Assembly (NCBI GenBank): GCA_009859145.1
Contig: VRVR01000002.1
Span: forward strand, 473,853 to 537,852
Direction of reading: 5' to 3'
DNA length: 64,000 nt
Source of the DNA: Andalucia godoyi
Lineage: Eukaryota; Discoba; Jakobea; Jakobida; Andaluciidae
Below are positions 29,601-37,459 of the stretch, one piece after another. A program made the position numbers and the translations under genes. The stretch's first letter is position 1. The number at the start of each line of letters is the position of its first letter. Under the pieces are notes generated by a model, which was given only the letters and a program-made list of their open reading frames with translations, was not told the DNA's origin and did not search any database.

Positions 29601-32600
29601 TCCCTGGTCTGATCTCTGGTTGCATCATTGACTGGTTCTTCCCGTGGCCCGAGGAGGCGCTGACGGATGTTGCTGCCAAGATGTTGGGGGCGTTCAAGAT
29701 GGAGTGCACAGATCCAGTCCGTTCTTCTCTTATCAAGCACATGGCGAACATCCACCGATCTATGTCCGATGTTTCTGCACAGTACTTCCAGAGGTTCCGC
29801 CGCAATGTCTATACGACGCCGAAGTCGTATCTGTCATTTTTGGAGAATTTCAAGGCAGTCTATTCAATCAAGTACGAAGAAGTGCAGTCTCTTGCTCGCA
29901 AGATTAACTCGGGTCTTGAAAAGCTAATGAAAGCAGGATCGGATGTCGAGCGCATGAAGATCGAACTGGCTGAGAAGGAAGTCAACTTGAAGGCAGCCCA
30001 GAAGGAAACAGAAGAGATGCTCATTGTTATTGCTGACAAGACAGCCAAAGCCGAGAAGAAGAGAGAGGACGTCCAGAAAGTGAAGGATGTGCTCTCGGAA
30101 GATGCAGCGATTGTTGCGAAAGGAAAGGCAGAAGCTGAGCATGACCTTGCTGCTGCGAAGCCCGCTCTTGAACAAGCCGAGAACGCGCTGAAGGCCATCA
30201 CGGCGAAGGACATTCAGAATCTTCGTGCGCTTCGCAATCCACCCCAGCTGGTGAAGGTCATTTTTGATGGTGTTTTACTGCTCCGCAAGATGCCGCTGAA
30301 TGCCGTGGAACCGCTGGAGTACAAGGGTAACAACATCATCAAGGACTCGTATACGTACTCCGTGCAGATGATGACGGACACGAACTTTCTGAATTCTTTG
30401 CTGAACTACGAACGAGATGAAGTCACGGACGAAATGGTGGAGCTGTGCCAGCCGTACTTTGATATCGAAGAATGGGACGCGGACAAGGCCCGTGCTGCGT
30501 CGGGTAACGTTGCGGGCTTGTGTACGTGGGTTTCCTCGATTTGCTTGTACCATGATGTCGCAAAGATCGTTCAGCCTAAGATCGAAGCGTTGCGCGTTGC
30601 CGAAGTTCAGTTGCGCGTTGCGAATTCGAAGCTGAAAGCCAAGCAGGAGGAGCTGGATCAGGTCGAAGCAGACTTGTTCAAGATCCAATCTGAATTTGAT
30701 GCCATGATGCGAAAGAAGCAAGAATTGCAGGACGATGCTGACCGCACGAGAAAGCGCATGGAGTCAGCAAACAACCTCATTGGTGCCCTTGCTGGTGAAA
30801 AGGATCGCTGGACTCAGCAATCAAAGGAATTCGCAGACCGTACTCGGCGCTTGATCGGTGATGTCGGTTGCGTGTGTGCCTTCATCTCGTACTGCGGTCC
30901 GTACAATGCAGAGTTCCGCAACATGTTGCTCAACAAAAACTTCTATGATGGGTGCAAGCAGAGAAATATCCCCGTTACGGAAGGACTCGGTATTACCAAG
31001 TTTTTGGTGGACGAATCGCAGATTGGTGAATGGAATTTGGAAGGATTGCCGACGGATGACCATTCGGTGCAGAACGGCATCATGGTCACGCGCAGCTCCA
31101 AGTGGCCACTGCTGGTGGATCCTCAAGGCCAGGGTCTTGCCTGGTTGAAGCGCAGAGAAGCGTCCAACGAGGTTGTGGTCGTCGAGTTGACGTACAAGCA
31201 CTTCCGAAATGTGCTGGAAGACTGCATTACCTTTGGTCGCTCCCTGATCATCGAGAATGTCGAGGAGGAGTTGGATCCATTCTTGGACCCTGTGCTCGAC
31301 AAGGCAGTGACGAAGACCGGGCGCTCAATGCAGATCACACTTGCCGATAAGCAAGTGACGTACAATGATAATTTCCGTTTGTTCGTCACGACAAAGTTGG
31401 CAAATCCTCATTTTTCTCCGGAATTGTCTGCAAAGACGACCATCATCGATTTCACGGTCACAATGGGCGGTCTTGAACAGCAGTTGCTCGGTCGTGTTAT
31501 CCAGATGGAGAAGGCCGAACTGGAGGAACAGCGTGAGCAGTTGCTGCAGGAAGTGAATGCCAATCAAAAGAAGATCAAGGCCTTGGAGGATGATTTGCTT
31601 AAGCGCCTGTCTGAGTCACAGGGTAACTTGCTGGATGACGAAGAACTCATTGGAGTGTTGGCGAACACAAAGCGCACGGCTTCCGAGGTGCAGGAGAATC
31701 TTGTCAAAGCCGTGGACATGGAGAAGCGCATCAATGCGTCGCGAGAGGAATACAGACCAGTCGCCATTCGTGGCTCCGTGTTGTATTTCTTGATTGTCGA
31801 AATGTCGCTTGTCAGCTCCATGTATCAGACATCTCTCAAACAGTTCCTGGTGCTGTTCGATCTTGCGGTTGAGCGGGCAGAACGAGCGCTGATCACGACG
31901 AAGCGCATCCACAATATCATCGAAGCAATGACATTCGGAGTGTACGTCTACGTCAATCGCGGTTTGTTTGAACGTCACAAGCTGCTATTCGTGTTGCTTC
32001 TTGCTTGCAAGATCCTTCTTCGAGACGGTTTGATTGACGGTGCTCAATTCTCTTCGATGCTGAAAGGAGGTGCAGCGTTGGATATCAACGCCGTTCGCAA
32101 GAAACCGTTCGCGTGGTTGCCAGACGCTGCCTGGCTGAATTGTGTGCAGATTTCCTACTTGAATCAGTTCCGCGAGTTGCCGGACATGATCCAGCGTAAT
32201 GAGACTCTCTGGAAGCAGTATTACGATGCAGAAGCTCCCGAAGAGACAAAGATTCCCGAAATCCATGATCGGCTGTCCTCGTTTGAACGGCTGTTGGTCG
32301 TTCGCTCTCTGCGCGAGGATCGTACCACCATCGCGGCTTCGGATTTCATTCGTGACATCCTTGGTCAGCGGTACGTCGATGCCATTCCGCTGAATCTGGA
32401 GTCTACCTGGGAGGAGTCCAAGCCACTCACCCCGATGATTTTCCTGTTGTCCGCCGGTTCTGACCCGACAGCAGCAATTGAGGCGTTGGCAAAGAGAAAG
32501 AAGAAATTCCCGATCCGAGCCATCTCCATGGGCCAAGGACAAGAGGAAGCAGCACGCAAGTTGATTCAAGCCGGATTCCAACAGGGACACTGGGTGTTGT

Positions 32601-34294
32601 TGCAGAATTGCCACTTGGGTCTTGATTTCATGATTGAAATCGAAAAACTCTTGGCTTCACTTGCTGCGGCACAAGCAAAGGAGGGCGGGAAAGACGACAA
32701 GAGCAAAGGAAAGGAGAGTTCCAAGGATTCGTCTGGAGACATGGAGGGATCTTCCGAGATCAGTCCTGAGTTCCGTTTGTGGATCACCACCGAACCCCAT
32801 CCGAAGTTCTCCATCGGCTTGCTGCAAATGTCGATCAAGCTTACGAACGAAGCGCCTCAGGGAGTCAAGGCTGGATTGAAGCGCTCCTACCAATGGATCA
32901 GCCAGGACATGCTAGAGTCCTTCCAGCGTCCTGAGTGGAAGCCGCTGTTGTATTCGATCTGCTTCTTGCACACCATTGTCCAAGAACGCCGAAAGTTTGG
33001 TCCTTTGGGATGGAACATCCCGTACGAGTTCAACCAAACAGACTTGTCTGCGTCCGTGCGGTTCATGCAGAACCACATTGCATCTATTGGAGACGACGTG
33101 AAGCGTGGTGCACCCATCTCTTGGCAGACGGTGAAGTATATGATTTGCGAGGTACAGTACGGAGGACGTATTACGGATGACTTTGACAGACGTCTGTTTA
33201 ATACGTACGGTCAGGATTTCCTTGATCCTCGCGTCTTCCCGGCTGATTTTGCCTTCTATGCTGGTGCCCCTGGATATACGATCCCGCGATTCGACGATAT
33301 CACGAAGATTCGTGACTTTATTGAGCAGATGCCACTGAATGACCATCCCGAGGTGTTTGGTTTGCACAAGAACGCGGATATCGCATACCTGCAGCGACGT
33401 GCGAAGGATTCGCTGAACACGATTCTGGATATCCAGCCAAAGGACGCAGGAGCTGGATCTGGTGAAACCCCCGAGCAGTTTGTTCTCCGTGTTGCGGATG
33501 ACATGTTGGGACGCTTGCCCGCTGACTTCTCCAAGGACAAGGCCAAGGATGCTTTGAAGCGAATGGGGGGCGCAACGCCAGTCAACATTATTGTTGGCCA
33601 GGAGATCGATCGTCTGCAAGTTGTCATTGGTTTGGTTCGACGAACTCTAAAGGATCTGAAGCTTGCCATCTCTGGTACCATCATTATGTCCAGCGTCTTG
33701 CAGAATGCGCTTGTGTCGATCTTCGACTCAAAGGTCCCATCTGCTTGGCTGAAGGTTTCCTGGGTTTCAAGCACATTGGGTAACTGGTTTACTTCCCTGT
33801 TGAATCGTTCAGAACAGTTTACACGCTGGCTGGAGGTCGGTCGACCAAAGGTTATCTGGCTGACTGGTTTCATGAACCCACAAGGTCTCCTCACTGCCGT
33901 GCGACAGGAAGTTACTCGTGCACATCAGTGGGCGCTGGATGATATTGTGCTGCGCACGGAAGTGATTCCAAAAGAGCGCGAAGAAGTCAAGGACGGTCCT
34001 TCGGAAGGCATTTACATCTACGGCCTGTTCCTGGAAGGTGCCGCTTGGCACAAGGCCCAGGACAAGCTTGTCGACCAGCCGCCAAAGATCTTGTACCATG
34101 CGCTGCCTGTGTTGTATGTGACTGCAGTGCAGAGTTCTGCAAAGAAGCAGACGGGCAACCAGTACAAGTGCCCTGTGTACACTAATCCTGCCCGTACCGA
34201 CAGGAACTATGTCTTCACGGTTGATCTGCGATGCCAGGAGAACCCGAGTTTCTGGACCCTACGTGGCGTTGCCTTGCTGTGCACTACTGCTTAA
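20690..34294 (+). CDS. Axonemal outer-arm dynein heavy chain, gamma (DNAH5/DNAH8/ODA2) type
   Basis: A 4534-residue motor protein in a single 13.6 kb exon. The N-terminal tail runs to about residue 1780. The AAA+ ring carries P-loops in AAA1 (GPAGTGKTET, about 1837), AAA2 (GPSGAGKS, about 2120), AAA3 (GGPGTAKT, about 2460) and AAA4 (GVGGSGRQ, about 2823). The stalk has two coiled coils (about 3063-3177 and 3297-3383) around the microtubule-binding domain. After the AAA1 P-loop, NCSDQMDFRAMGKIYKGIAQ and SGSWGCFDEFNRI match the DNAH5/8 and Chlamydomonas ODA gamma class rather than cytoplasmic dynein. It drives outer-arm sliding in cilia. A lysine/serine-rich insert (about residues 3998-4024, GGKDDKSKGKESSKD) lies in the AAA5-AAA6 part. 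Length is typical. Confidence 0.93.
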   Translation: MAFDARHRYLMGRSAEVLGAELRAEIEDCFASNARVLKAFLDGEEPSRLFLLHKPKLPEPDESSGSVQVPTKAPNLLLSTGQPKDLGLGGRCVYFVRVTAPGKAVSTKEADLANDVEIGVVGGASALDSLHKVLDKVFFPLLRAQTEWGKSSTDDTSEFFSTMKKFEETLSNVVKVQQEGIELKRPDKRFAVANNQQAFVSASQESELVAHFEAVVEDWCAATERLLAESEQGRVDSEDAGPDTELDYWRTRMGKFNSVTEQLKLRDCKTTLGVLTQARSKVLKKWRSLDTQITDAANEAKDNVKYLSTLEKYLEPLYGGVPNQIVDSLPGLMNNLKMMHTISRYYNTTERMTTLFVKLTNEMIRNCKKTIKADGKLWDQDPSSLIRKLESCLRLNEAYQEQYRLTKDKLLSQPGARQFDFNELQIFGKFELFCKRVQKLVYVFSTVEQFSALAKHSIDGMENLIKRFQEIVDDLKRKPYDLLDHTKAQFDKDYIDFNKNIEELETALQVFINSSFENITSTENALALLKKFQSILQRENLRADLDSKYMVIFHNYGLDLENVQKTYERYKHNPPLIRNAPPVAGNITWSRQLLRRIEEPMKKFQQNRTIMNTKESKKIIRTYNKVARALVEFETLWHYAWMKSIETAKTGLQATLIVRHPETGRLFVNFDHEILQLIRETKWLLRLGVDVPESAKMVLLQEDKFKSYYNQLSYALKEYDRVTARIIPIVRPIISPHLEDLDKKIQPGMTILTWTSMNIDGYLHRVHSGLARFEELVIKMNDIIENRIEKNLKVISKTLLVDLPSDQTFSLDQFVALQERHIKSQSSQMNMKNMEVERAVDDLMETIKAFALEFVVVPDEVWEEEISKLRKHYNRLMFKAILSATTKSLQIVKKRIGSRSRSGEVVVERPFFNVDVELQPPNVLMNPSLDEVQEAINRAAIAVLRCSKQLFQWSVKTMDPALKESFYPELARNKEIVKVVLLLTGGIHGLKQQVYEYLQTFRQYDYLWKDNKQEAYSEFMKNQPTLEDFEGELKKYMAIEQQIVAINPSHTIGSLTLQTQPLKNAFKSEAAAWKAQYAKNLHAQAKQDLENISNYMTETTKKLQRDISDLEDLRFVMTTLKQIREKESEIDMEVNPVEDMYQLLARYDVRGISKDETDAVAELRYRWKNLVTLANETNERIAQLQGGFKRDLVKAVKQFKIDIVTFSNDYESNGPNVPGIKPHEAMERLNKYKRLFEEKERKFETYAVGEELFGLPHEEYPQLQKVKKELSLLDKLYTLFIKVVERVNSYAEILFEDLDFQAITTEIEGFQKQSKTLPKSLREWEAFLQMKQTIDDFLELQPLLERLSDKAMRPRHWQQLQQITGHTFKRDAEFKLRHLLEAQVLKFRDDIEDLAVSALNEAEIENKLSHIQDDWANQVLEFGEFKNKGPIILRGAEAQAIMEKLEDSQMQLASMMSSRFLTPFRAEVSDWIERLSTVAEVLELWLGVQAMYMYLEAVFTSGDIAKQLPQEAKRFQNIDKTWLKMMAKAFEVRNVVGFAYGNNPLQSLQFMKDQLEICQKSLTGYLEQKRNCFPRFYFVSDPVLLEILSQASDPNSIQKHLQSIFDSIAAVTFDAKQKSKVLVMHSPEGESVNFEHPVVCEGNVEDWLTVMERSMQSTMKSIVRNAAADSGSMGLREFIDQYPSAVALLGIQFIWTADVQEALNRSKTEKRAMSDTNKKVSGIMSDLTQMTTQELTPMNRTKVETLITIQVHQRDVFDELSKKRVRDASDFEWQKQARFYWSTDRDDCVISIADIDFKYSYEYLGCKERLVITPLTDRCYISLSQALGMHLGGAPAGPAGTGKTETVKDLGRTLGKYVVVFNCSDQMDFRAMGKIYKGIAQSGSWGCFDEFNRIKLEVLSVVAQQVQCILVAIRDRQEQFTFTDGQVCVLKRECGFFITMNPGYQGRQELPENLKALYRGVAMMVPDRRIIIKVKLAACGFEQNENLSIKFNILYALCEQQLSKQPHYDFGLRNILSVLRTAGATKRKNPDKSEPYLLMRTLRDMNTSKLVAEDVPLFLSLINDLFPGMKADKARFPEIEASIQSNIEKSGLQNHGLWIEKVIQLYETSVVRHGIMVVGPSGAGKSRCFEILLKALSECVKPHKELRMNPKAMTAEQMFGRLDPISNDWTDGIFSALWRKANDKTQMRNTVPWLICDGPVDAIWIENLNTVLDDNKLLTLANGDRIQMSPEMKMCFEVENLNNASPATVSRAGQIYMSESVLGWEPVLKSHMFPTGAVKEDARRITCKDSEAMLLSKLFDQHVADLLTFSRKECVPVMGVSELNQIMTMYDLLMPLLRVANEASGGCSDMHVERLFWFTAWWSIGGLLETKDRTRFSEFISSRTKQSPPSDNGSMCFDFFVDDVTGAWTHWRSRIPSWEYPGDSKFEFSTLFVPTLDSVRLDYLLGIIAKQEKSVLLVGGPGTAKTVTIENYLITKSDPETMLYKKINFSSATSPLIFQRTIEANIDKRVGNTYGPAAGRKMTVFVDDISMPEINEWGDQVTNEIVRQVVESRGVYNLEKPGEWKKIVDVQFLAAMNHPGGGKNDIPARLKRHFAIFNVTLPSHTAIDQIYGAVLRGRFCSSAGFDEETVGISTKLTPSTILLWERVAAKMLPTPSKVHYIFNMRDLSRVFQGVMQCPPNIVANAEILLKLWRHECNRVFSDRLNTVEDKIWFDDAMQKLVVESFGTEFAEKTKAPAYFVDFLRDAREDPETGEALEPRPDVYEPVVSREGLTERLYMFMKKFNETSKVRKLDLVLFDAAVKHLIRIARILRLPRGNALLVGVGGSGRQSVTRLASYIRGYDTFQITLTKTYNATNLCEDLQRLYKTTGVEGKPVTFLFTDNEIKDESFLEYVNNILSSGEIAGLFPKEELDAIVNELRDVAKKTKPDTLGKNDTYDNLYRFFIDRVRDNLHIVLCFSPVGEKFRTRARKFPGLISGCIIDWFFPWPEEALTDVAAKMLGAFKMECTDPVRSSLIKHMANIHRSMSDVSAQYFQRFRRNVYTTPKSYLSFLENFKAVYSIKYEEVQSLARKINSGLEKLMKAGSDVERMKIELAEKEVNLKAAQKETEEMLIVIADKTAKAEKKREDVQKVKDVLSEDAAIVAKGKAEAEHDLAAAKPALEQAENALKAITAKDIQNLRALRNPPQLVKVIFDGVLLLRKMPLNAVEPLEYKGNNIIKDSYTYSVQMMTDTNFLNSLLNYERDEVTDEMVELCQPYFDIEEWDADKARAASGNVAGLCTWVSSICLYHDVAKIVQPKIEALRVAEVQLRVANSKLKAKQEELDQVEADLFKIQSEFDAMMRKKQELQDDADRTRKRMESANNLIGALAGEKDRWTQQSKEFADRTRRLIGDVGCVCAFISYCGPYNAEFRNMLLNKNFYDGCKQRNIPVTEGLGITKFLVDESQIGEWNLEGLPTDDHSVQNGIMVTRSSKWPLLVDPQGQGLAWLKRREASNEVVVVELTYKHFRNVLEDCITFGRSLIIENVEEELDPFLDPVLDKAVTKTGRSMQITLADKQVTYNDNFRLFVTTKLANPHFSPELSAKTTIIDFTVTMGGLEQQLLGRVIQMEKAELEEQREQLLQEVNANQKKIKALEDDLLKRLSESQGNLLDDEELIGVLANTKRTASEVQENLVKAVDMEKRINASREEYRPVAIRGSVLYFLIVEMSLVSSMYQTSLKQFLVLFDLAVERAERALITTKRIHNIIEAMTFGVYVYVNRGLFERHKLLFVLLLACKILLRDGLIDGAQFSSMLKGGAALDINAVRKKPFAWLPDAAWLNCVQISYLNQFRELPDMIQRNETLWKQYYDAEAPEETKIPEIHDRLSSFERLLVVRSLREDRTTIAASDFIRDILGQRYVDAIPLNLESTWEESKPLTPMIFLLSAGSDPTAAIEALAKRKKKFPIRAISMGQGQEEAARKLIQAGFQQGHWVLLQNCHLGLDFMIEIEKLLASLAAAQAKEGGKDDKSKGKESSKDSSGDMEGSSEISPEFRLWITTEPHPKFSIGLLQMSIKLTNEAPQGVKAGLKRSYQWISQDMLESFQRPEWKPLLYSICFLHTIVQERRKFGPLGWNIPYEFNQTDLSASVRFMQNHIASIGDDVKRGAPISWQTVKYMICEVQYGGRITDDFDRRLFNTYGQDFLDPRVFPADFAFYAGAPGYTIPRFDDITKIRDFIEQMPLNDHPEVFGLHKNADIAYLQRRAKDSLNTILDIQPKDAGAGSGETPEQFVLRVADDMLGRLPADFSKDKAKDALKRMGGATPVNIIVGQEIDRLQVVIGLVRRTLKDLKLAISGTIIMSSVLQNALVSIFDSKVPSAWLKVSWVSSTLGNWFTSLLNRSEQFTRWLEVGRPKVIWLTGFMNPQGLLTAVRQEVTRAHQWALDDIVLRTEVIPKEREEVKDGPSEGIYIYGLFLEGAAWHKAQDKLVDQPPKILYHALPVLYVTAVQSSAKKQTGNQYKCPVYTNPARTDRNYVFTVDLRCQENPSFWTLRGVALLCTTA

Positions 34295-34413
34295 AGCCAT
34301 AATAAACACACATTTATTCGCCCGTGGTTGTGCACATTTTCCAAGCCAAGCATTTCTTTTCTTCATTTCTTTTCCTTCTCTCGAGTCTCGACTCTGGGAA
34401 ATGGGAACTTACC
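34295..34413. other. Dynein 3' flank
   Basis: An AATAAA-like sequence lies in AATAATAAAC within a few bases of the stop codon and could act as a polyadenylation signal. No other feature. Confidence 0.4.
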
Positions 34414-34746
34414 GCTCGCCAGGACATGAATCACTATTGATCATCATCGGCTAAGCTGTCACCGAAGACAGATCCAGTTTGGGGCGAGCACCAACTCTTC
34501 CATGCAGATTGCTCTGCATCAACGGGTCATCGCAACTACGAGATTCTTGGTCATCGCTATCTTCGGGGCATGGCCGGTTTGAGTTTGTTGGGGAGATCCC
34601 CTCTTTGAAGCCATGCGATGATTTTTTTTGTCCTTGATGAAACATGCTGCTTGAGGGTTCAATTATATATTAAAGGGCACGAACAGACGTAAAAAGAACG
34701 TGAAGAATGAAGAAATTCTGGACTTGACTACGGTAAGAACATCGCG
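34414..34746 (+). repeat. Dispersed repeat of about 330 bp, copy A
   Basis: Nearly identical to 59514-59842, apart from a variable patch at about 34581-34634. Long blocks match perfectly, including AGACAGATCCAGTTTGGGGC and the last about 110 bases. It has short inverted repeats (GCAGATTGCTCTGC) and, near its right end, a TATA-like TTATATATTAAAG and a GGTAAG that could be a splice donor. It starts 120 bases after the dynein stop, in the same relation to its upstream gene as copy B. On the minus strand both copies keep a frame ending in KLDLSSVTA. It may be a short interspersed element, a duplicated promoter with a first exon, or a non-coding RNA gene. I could not match it to U1-U6, U3, 7SL or RNase P. 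Confidence 0.9.
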
Positions 34747-34888
34747 ATTCCAAAGGGTTTGATAAACATGCTTGGGCATTCTCGTTTTCTCGTTGCGCTG
34801 CTGCTGTTCCACTAACAAAGCCGTGTTTTCTTCTTTGTTGTTTTTCCTGTTGATTCTTTTGCTGCCCGTCCGTTTAATCTTTCATGAA

Positions 34889-35227
34889 ATGAATCCGCTG
34901 CTGTCTGTGCTTGTTTCCACAGCGATTTCGATCCCTCTATCGCGGTCAGTGTATGATATTTTTGTTTCTGCTGTGAAACTGTACCGACTTGTCCAAGCGC
35001 AATCGCGGTACTTGCGCCAATTGTCTCATGCTGCGGCTTATCATCAGATTCTCGGTCGAGGCAGCAAGAACACTCGGTTCATCCGCGAGTGCGCAGTAAC
35101 CACCGTGACGCTCAAGCCATCTGTCGATGCATCAAATCCTGCTGCTCCTGTGACATTCATCTCTTTTCCAACGGTGCAGATAATGACCCCGACCCCCGCC
35201 CCTACTGCCATTGCAACGACTACATGA
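34889..35227 (+). CDS. Possible small hypothetical protein
   Basis: A 112-residue frame from ATG 34889 to TGA. The start encodes a mildly hydrophobic segment (LLSVLVSTAISIPLS), then a helical, tyrosine- and arginine-containing stretch (AVKLYRLVQAQSRYLRQLSH), and a Thr/Pro/Ala-rich tail. In-frame codons upstream would add a very hydrophobic string but lack an ATG. There is no family match. It lies between the dispersed repeat and a Fanzor relic in gene-poor DNA, so it may not be a gene. Confidence 0.25.
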   Translation: MNPLLSVLVSTAISIPLSRSVYDIFVSAVKLYRLVQAQSRYLRQLSHAAAYHQILGRGSKNTRFIRECAVTTVTLKPSVDASNPAAPVTFISFPTVQIMTPTPAPTAIATTT

Positions 35228-35369
35228 AGGAAACGTAAGACGTGTCGTTTATTACGAGTACATTGCACACGAAGCATCTTCTAATCATTGCTGACCATCC
35301 ATATGTGCAGTCTCGCATCCGAACCAAAGTTTGGATTCAATTCAATTCAATTCAGAGGTGGGGGATAGA

Positions 35370-35570
35370 CCCCACCAATCCGCAGCGTTCTTCAAAATAG
35401 ATGTTGCGCGCATCATTCCAATCTCAATCCAGACGTGCTGGACAGGACGGGCATCAGAATAACGGATGCACCGGTGTGAATTTGGGTGGCGGGAGGCGGA
35501 GGCGAACGGGTTATTGTATTGTCTGAAATGACTGGGTGAGTGGGGCTGCAAGGACCGCAAGTTGGAACAT
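35370..35570 (-). pseudogene. Decayed Fanzor (TnpB-like) zinc-ribbon fragment
   Basis: Read on the minus strand, it has a first cysteine pair (PTCGPCS) and, after a frameshift, CPSCPARLD, a TGA, then DWNDARNIYF. This is the C-terminal zinc ribbon and DRDWNGARNI motif of Fanzor/TnpB proteins. The TGA at 35426-35424 stands where Arg is expected, as a CGA to TGA change would give. DNA similarity to the fragment at 49.38-49.46 kb is clear (shared CGCGCAACATCTAT-like and AAGAACGC blocks). Similarity ends near a GAATT repeat at about 35340. It is a relic only: no recombinase or nuclease core lies nearby. Confidence 0.6.
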
Positions 35571-35779
35571 TTTGAAGAAGAAGAAGAAGGGAAAAAAAAA
35601 ACGTGCGGGTTGCTTATGCATGCATCATGATGGATGTCCGCGCTCACTTGCTTGCCAACAGTTGAATGTTTCTATTTGCAGAAGGGGGGAAATGATGCAA
35701 TCACGACAGCGGCAGCAGCCAGAGAAGCAAAAGTAAGAGGGATGCTTGGAAGGAGAAACGCAAGGGCCCTCCGTCCCAA
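35571..35779. other. Intergenic DNA 3' of the fucosyltransferase-like gene
   Basis: Short purine-rich sequence with no gene seen. Confidence 0.35.
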
Positions 35780-37459
35780 CTACAAATGACAGGACCACCG
35801 ATTGGCGGAGTGAAGACTGGCCTCGAACAGCTTGTTCGCATTTGGACATCTTCCGCACTGCTCGGGGACTCTGGACCACATGTGTGTGCATGGGACGGTC
35901 TCGACGACCGGAATGCACAGCCCAGTGTCCTTGGTGACTTGCCAGGATGGTACACCGTACCGCGCGTACGCCATGTATCCGAAAGTCGATGAACTGGAGA
36001 ACACCATCGAATCGGTCTGACTGAGCAGGTACATGTCGAACAGTCCTCGTCGAATACCACCGCATTTCCACCGTTCGTATGGTGTATCATCATAGATGAC
36101 ATCAAATGGCAGCTGGTCCGCGTGGCTGCTCACAAAGTCTCGGAGCCATTGACGAGTTGGCGGATCATCCGTCGCGAGAAACAGTGCTGCTTTCTCCTTG
36201 TTTTGCTGCGCATGACGAGCATCTTGCTGATGATTCCACGGATTGAGAAGCTCGTGGATCATTGCAACGCAAGGAATAAAGTGGGTTCGCGAGTCGCGCG
36301 AGATTGCCCAGCCTTCTGTCATTCGGATCTGCAGCCCGTATATCTGCCGATGTCGCAACGCTTGTTTTGGCTTTGCGACACCTTTGAGGACATCGATTGG
36401 TGAAGGGTAGGGTGTCCAGTTGTGCTTCTTCATAAACTGGTCCATGTCGGCCTTGATCGACGCAGAGGGCTGGAGATACAGTTCGTACAAGAGCGCAAGT
36501 CCGCCTTCTTTAAAAAAATTGTGAATCTGTTTCCCAACAATCGGGTGATGCCGCAGAAACTCTCCCACCCACTGATTGGACTCTATTGCCACAATCTTGG
36601 AGCTTCCAAACATGGCCGAAAATGGATCTTCTCCCGACTCGTTCAGCGAAAAAACAACGTCCTTGGCCGAGTCAAAGTGCGGCGATATCCCGTCCATCCG
36701 ATCCGGACAGAGGAAGTACGGACACCAGTCTCCAACCGAGGTGTGCCAAAGCGATCTTGACAAGAATCCTGGGTACGACCGAAACCCCATCCCAAGCAGC
36801 TCATTCAGCATCGAAGACTGAATCACAGGCAAATATCCACTGGCACTACCCTTTCTGGACGACGACGACTGGTGTTGTTGCTGTTGCATAAATTGCGAAA
36901 ACTCTTCCCGGTTTGCAATGGAGGGCGAAAACAAGTCTCGATATCCGCAATCGCGGTTGGATATATCATCATCTGACTGCTGGTTCCAATCAACGGCGAA
37001 CCCTCGGCCTGAAAACAGCGCAAGGAGCATTGTCGAGACAAGCGACTCCAGTTTGTTTCCAAGTCCCACGTTGGAAAAGTGCACGTAGACAAGCACACCG
37101 CGCGAATTCTCCAATGCCGATCGCGACGAGAAGATGCGTTTCTGTAGTTGATCAAACTTTTCTAACAGCTCAGACACGCGCACCGATGACCGCAGCAGGA
37201 CTCCGTCTGTTCTATACTCTCCGTCTCCACTACCCGAAGGCGGACAGTGCTCGCTGGGCTGTGACGTGACTGATCCGGCTGGTTGAGTCGAAGAAGAAGC
37301 AGTCGCAGTGCAATCCACGGACGACGACGATGATGGTGATGGTGATGGGCGTTGGAAGGCAGATGACCGGCTGGACACAGTTCCGATAATATAAACGGTC
37401 GCGAGCAGGAGCACGAGGCACGATGTTATCAACAAGGGCTTGGGTATATGACTGCGCAT
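35780..37459 (-). CDS. Golgi-type glycosyltransferase, fucosyltransferase-like
   Basis: A 559-residue type II membrane protein: a short cytosolic N-terminus (MRSHIPKP), one transmembrane anchor (about residues 8-28, LLITSCLVLLLATVYIIGTV), a Ser-rich stem, then the catalytic part. The stretch NVGLGNKLESLVSTMLLALF (about residue 129) resembles the G.GN.L..L.S..L.AL motif of plant xyloglucan fucosyltransferases (GT37) and relatives. GLQIRMTEGW may be the HxRxxD-like donor-binding block, and SSSSTFGYMAYARYG the C-terminal S.STF.Y.A block. Cysteines are frequent near the C-terminus. The family call is tentative beyond fucosyltransferase superfamily. It acts on secretory glycans. A GT11 fucosyltransferase gene lies immediately upstream on the same strand. 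Confidence 0.75.
   Translation of the reverse strand: MRSHIPKPLLITSCLVLLLATVYIIGTVSSRSSAFQRPSPSPSSSSSVDCTATASSSTQPAGSVTSQPSEHCPPSGSGDGEYRTDGVLLRSSVRVSELLEKFDQLQKRIFSSRSALENSRGVLVYVHFSNVGLGNKLESLVSTMLLALFSGRGFAVDWNQQSDDDISNRDCGYRDLFSPSIANREEFSQFMQQQQHQSSSSRKGSASGYLPVIQSSMLNELLGMGFRSYPGFLSRSLWHTSVGDWCPYFLCPDRMDGISPHFDSAKDVVFSLNESGEDPFSAMFGSSKIVAIESNQWVGEFLRHHPIVGKQIHNFFKEGGLALLYELYLQPSASIKADMDQFMKKHNWTPYPSPIDVLKGVAKPKQALRHRQIYGLQIRMTEGWAISRDSRTHFIPCVAMIHELLNPWNHQQDARHAQQNKEKAALFLATDDPPTRQWLRDFVSSHADQLPFDVIYDDTPYERWKCGGIRRGLFDMYLLSQTDSMVFSSSSTFGYMAYARYGVPSWQVTKDTGLCIPVVETVPCTHMWSRVPEQCGRCPNANKLFEASLHSANRWSCHL

Noticed and set aside
34414-34746. Idea that the 330 bp repeat is a spliceosomal RNA, U3, 7SL or RNase P gene
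   Set aside because: I compared both strands with remembered conserved motifs of these RNAs and found no convincing match.
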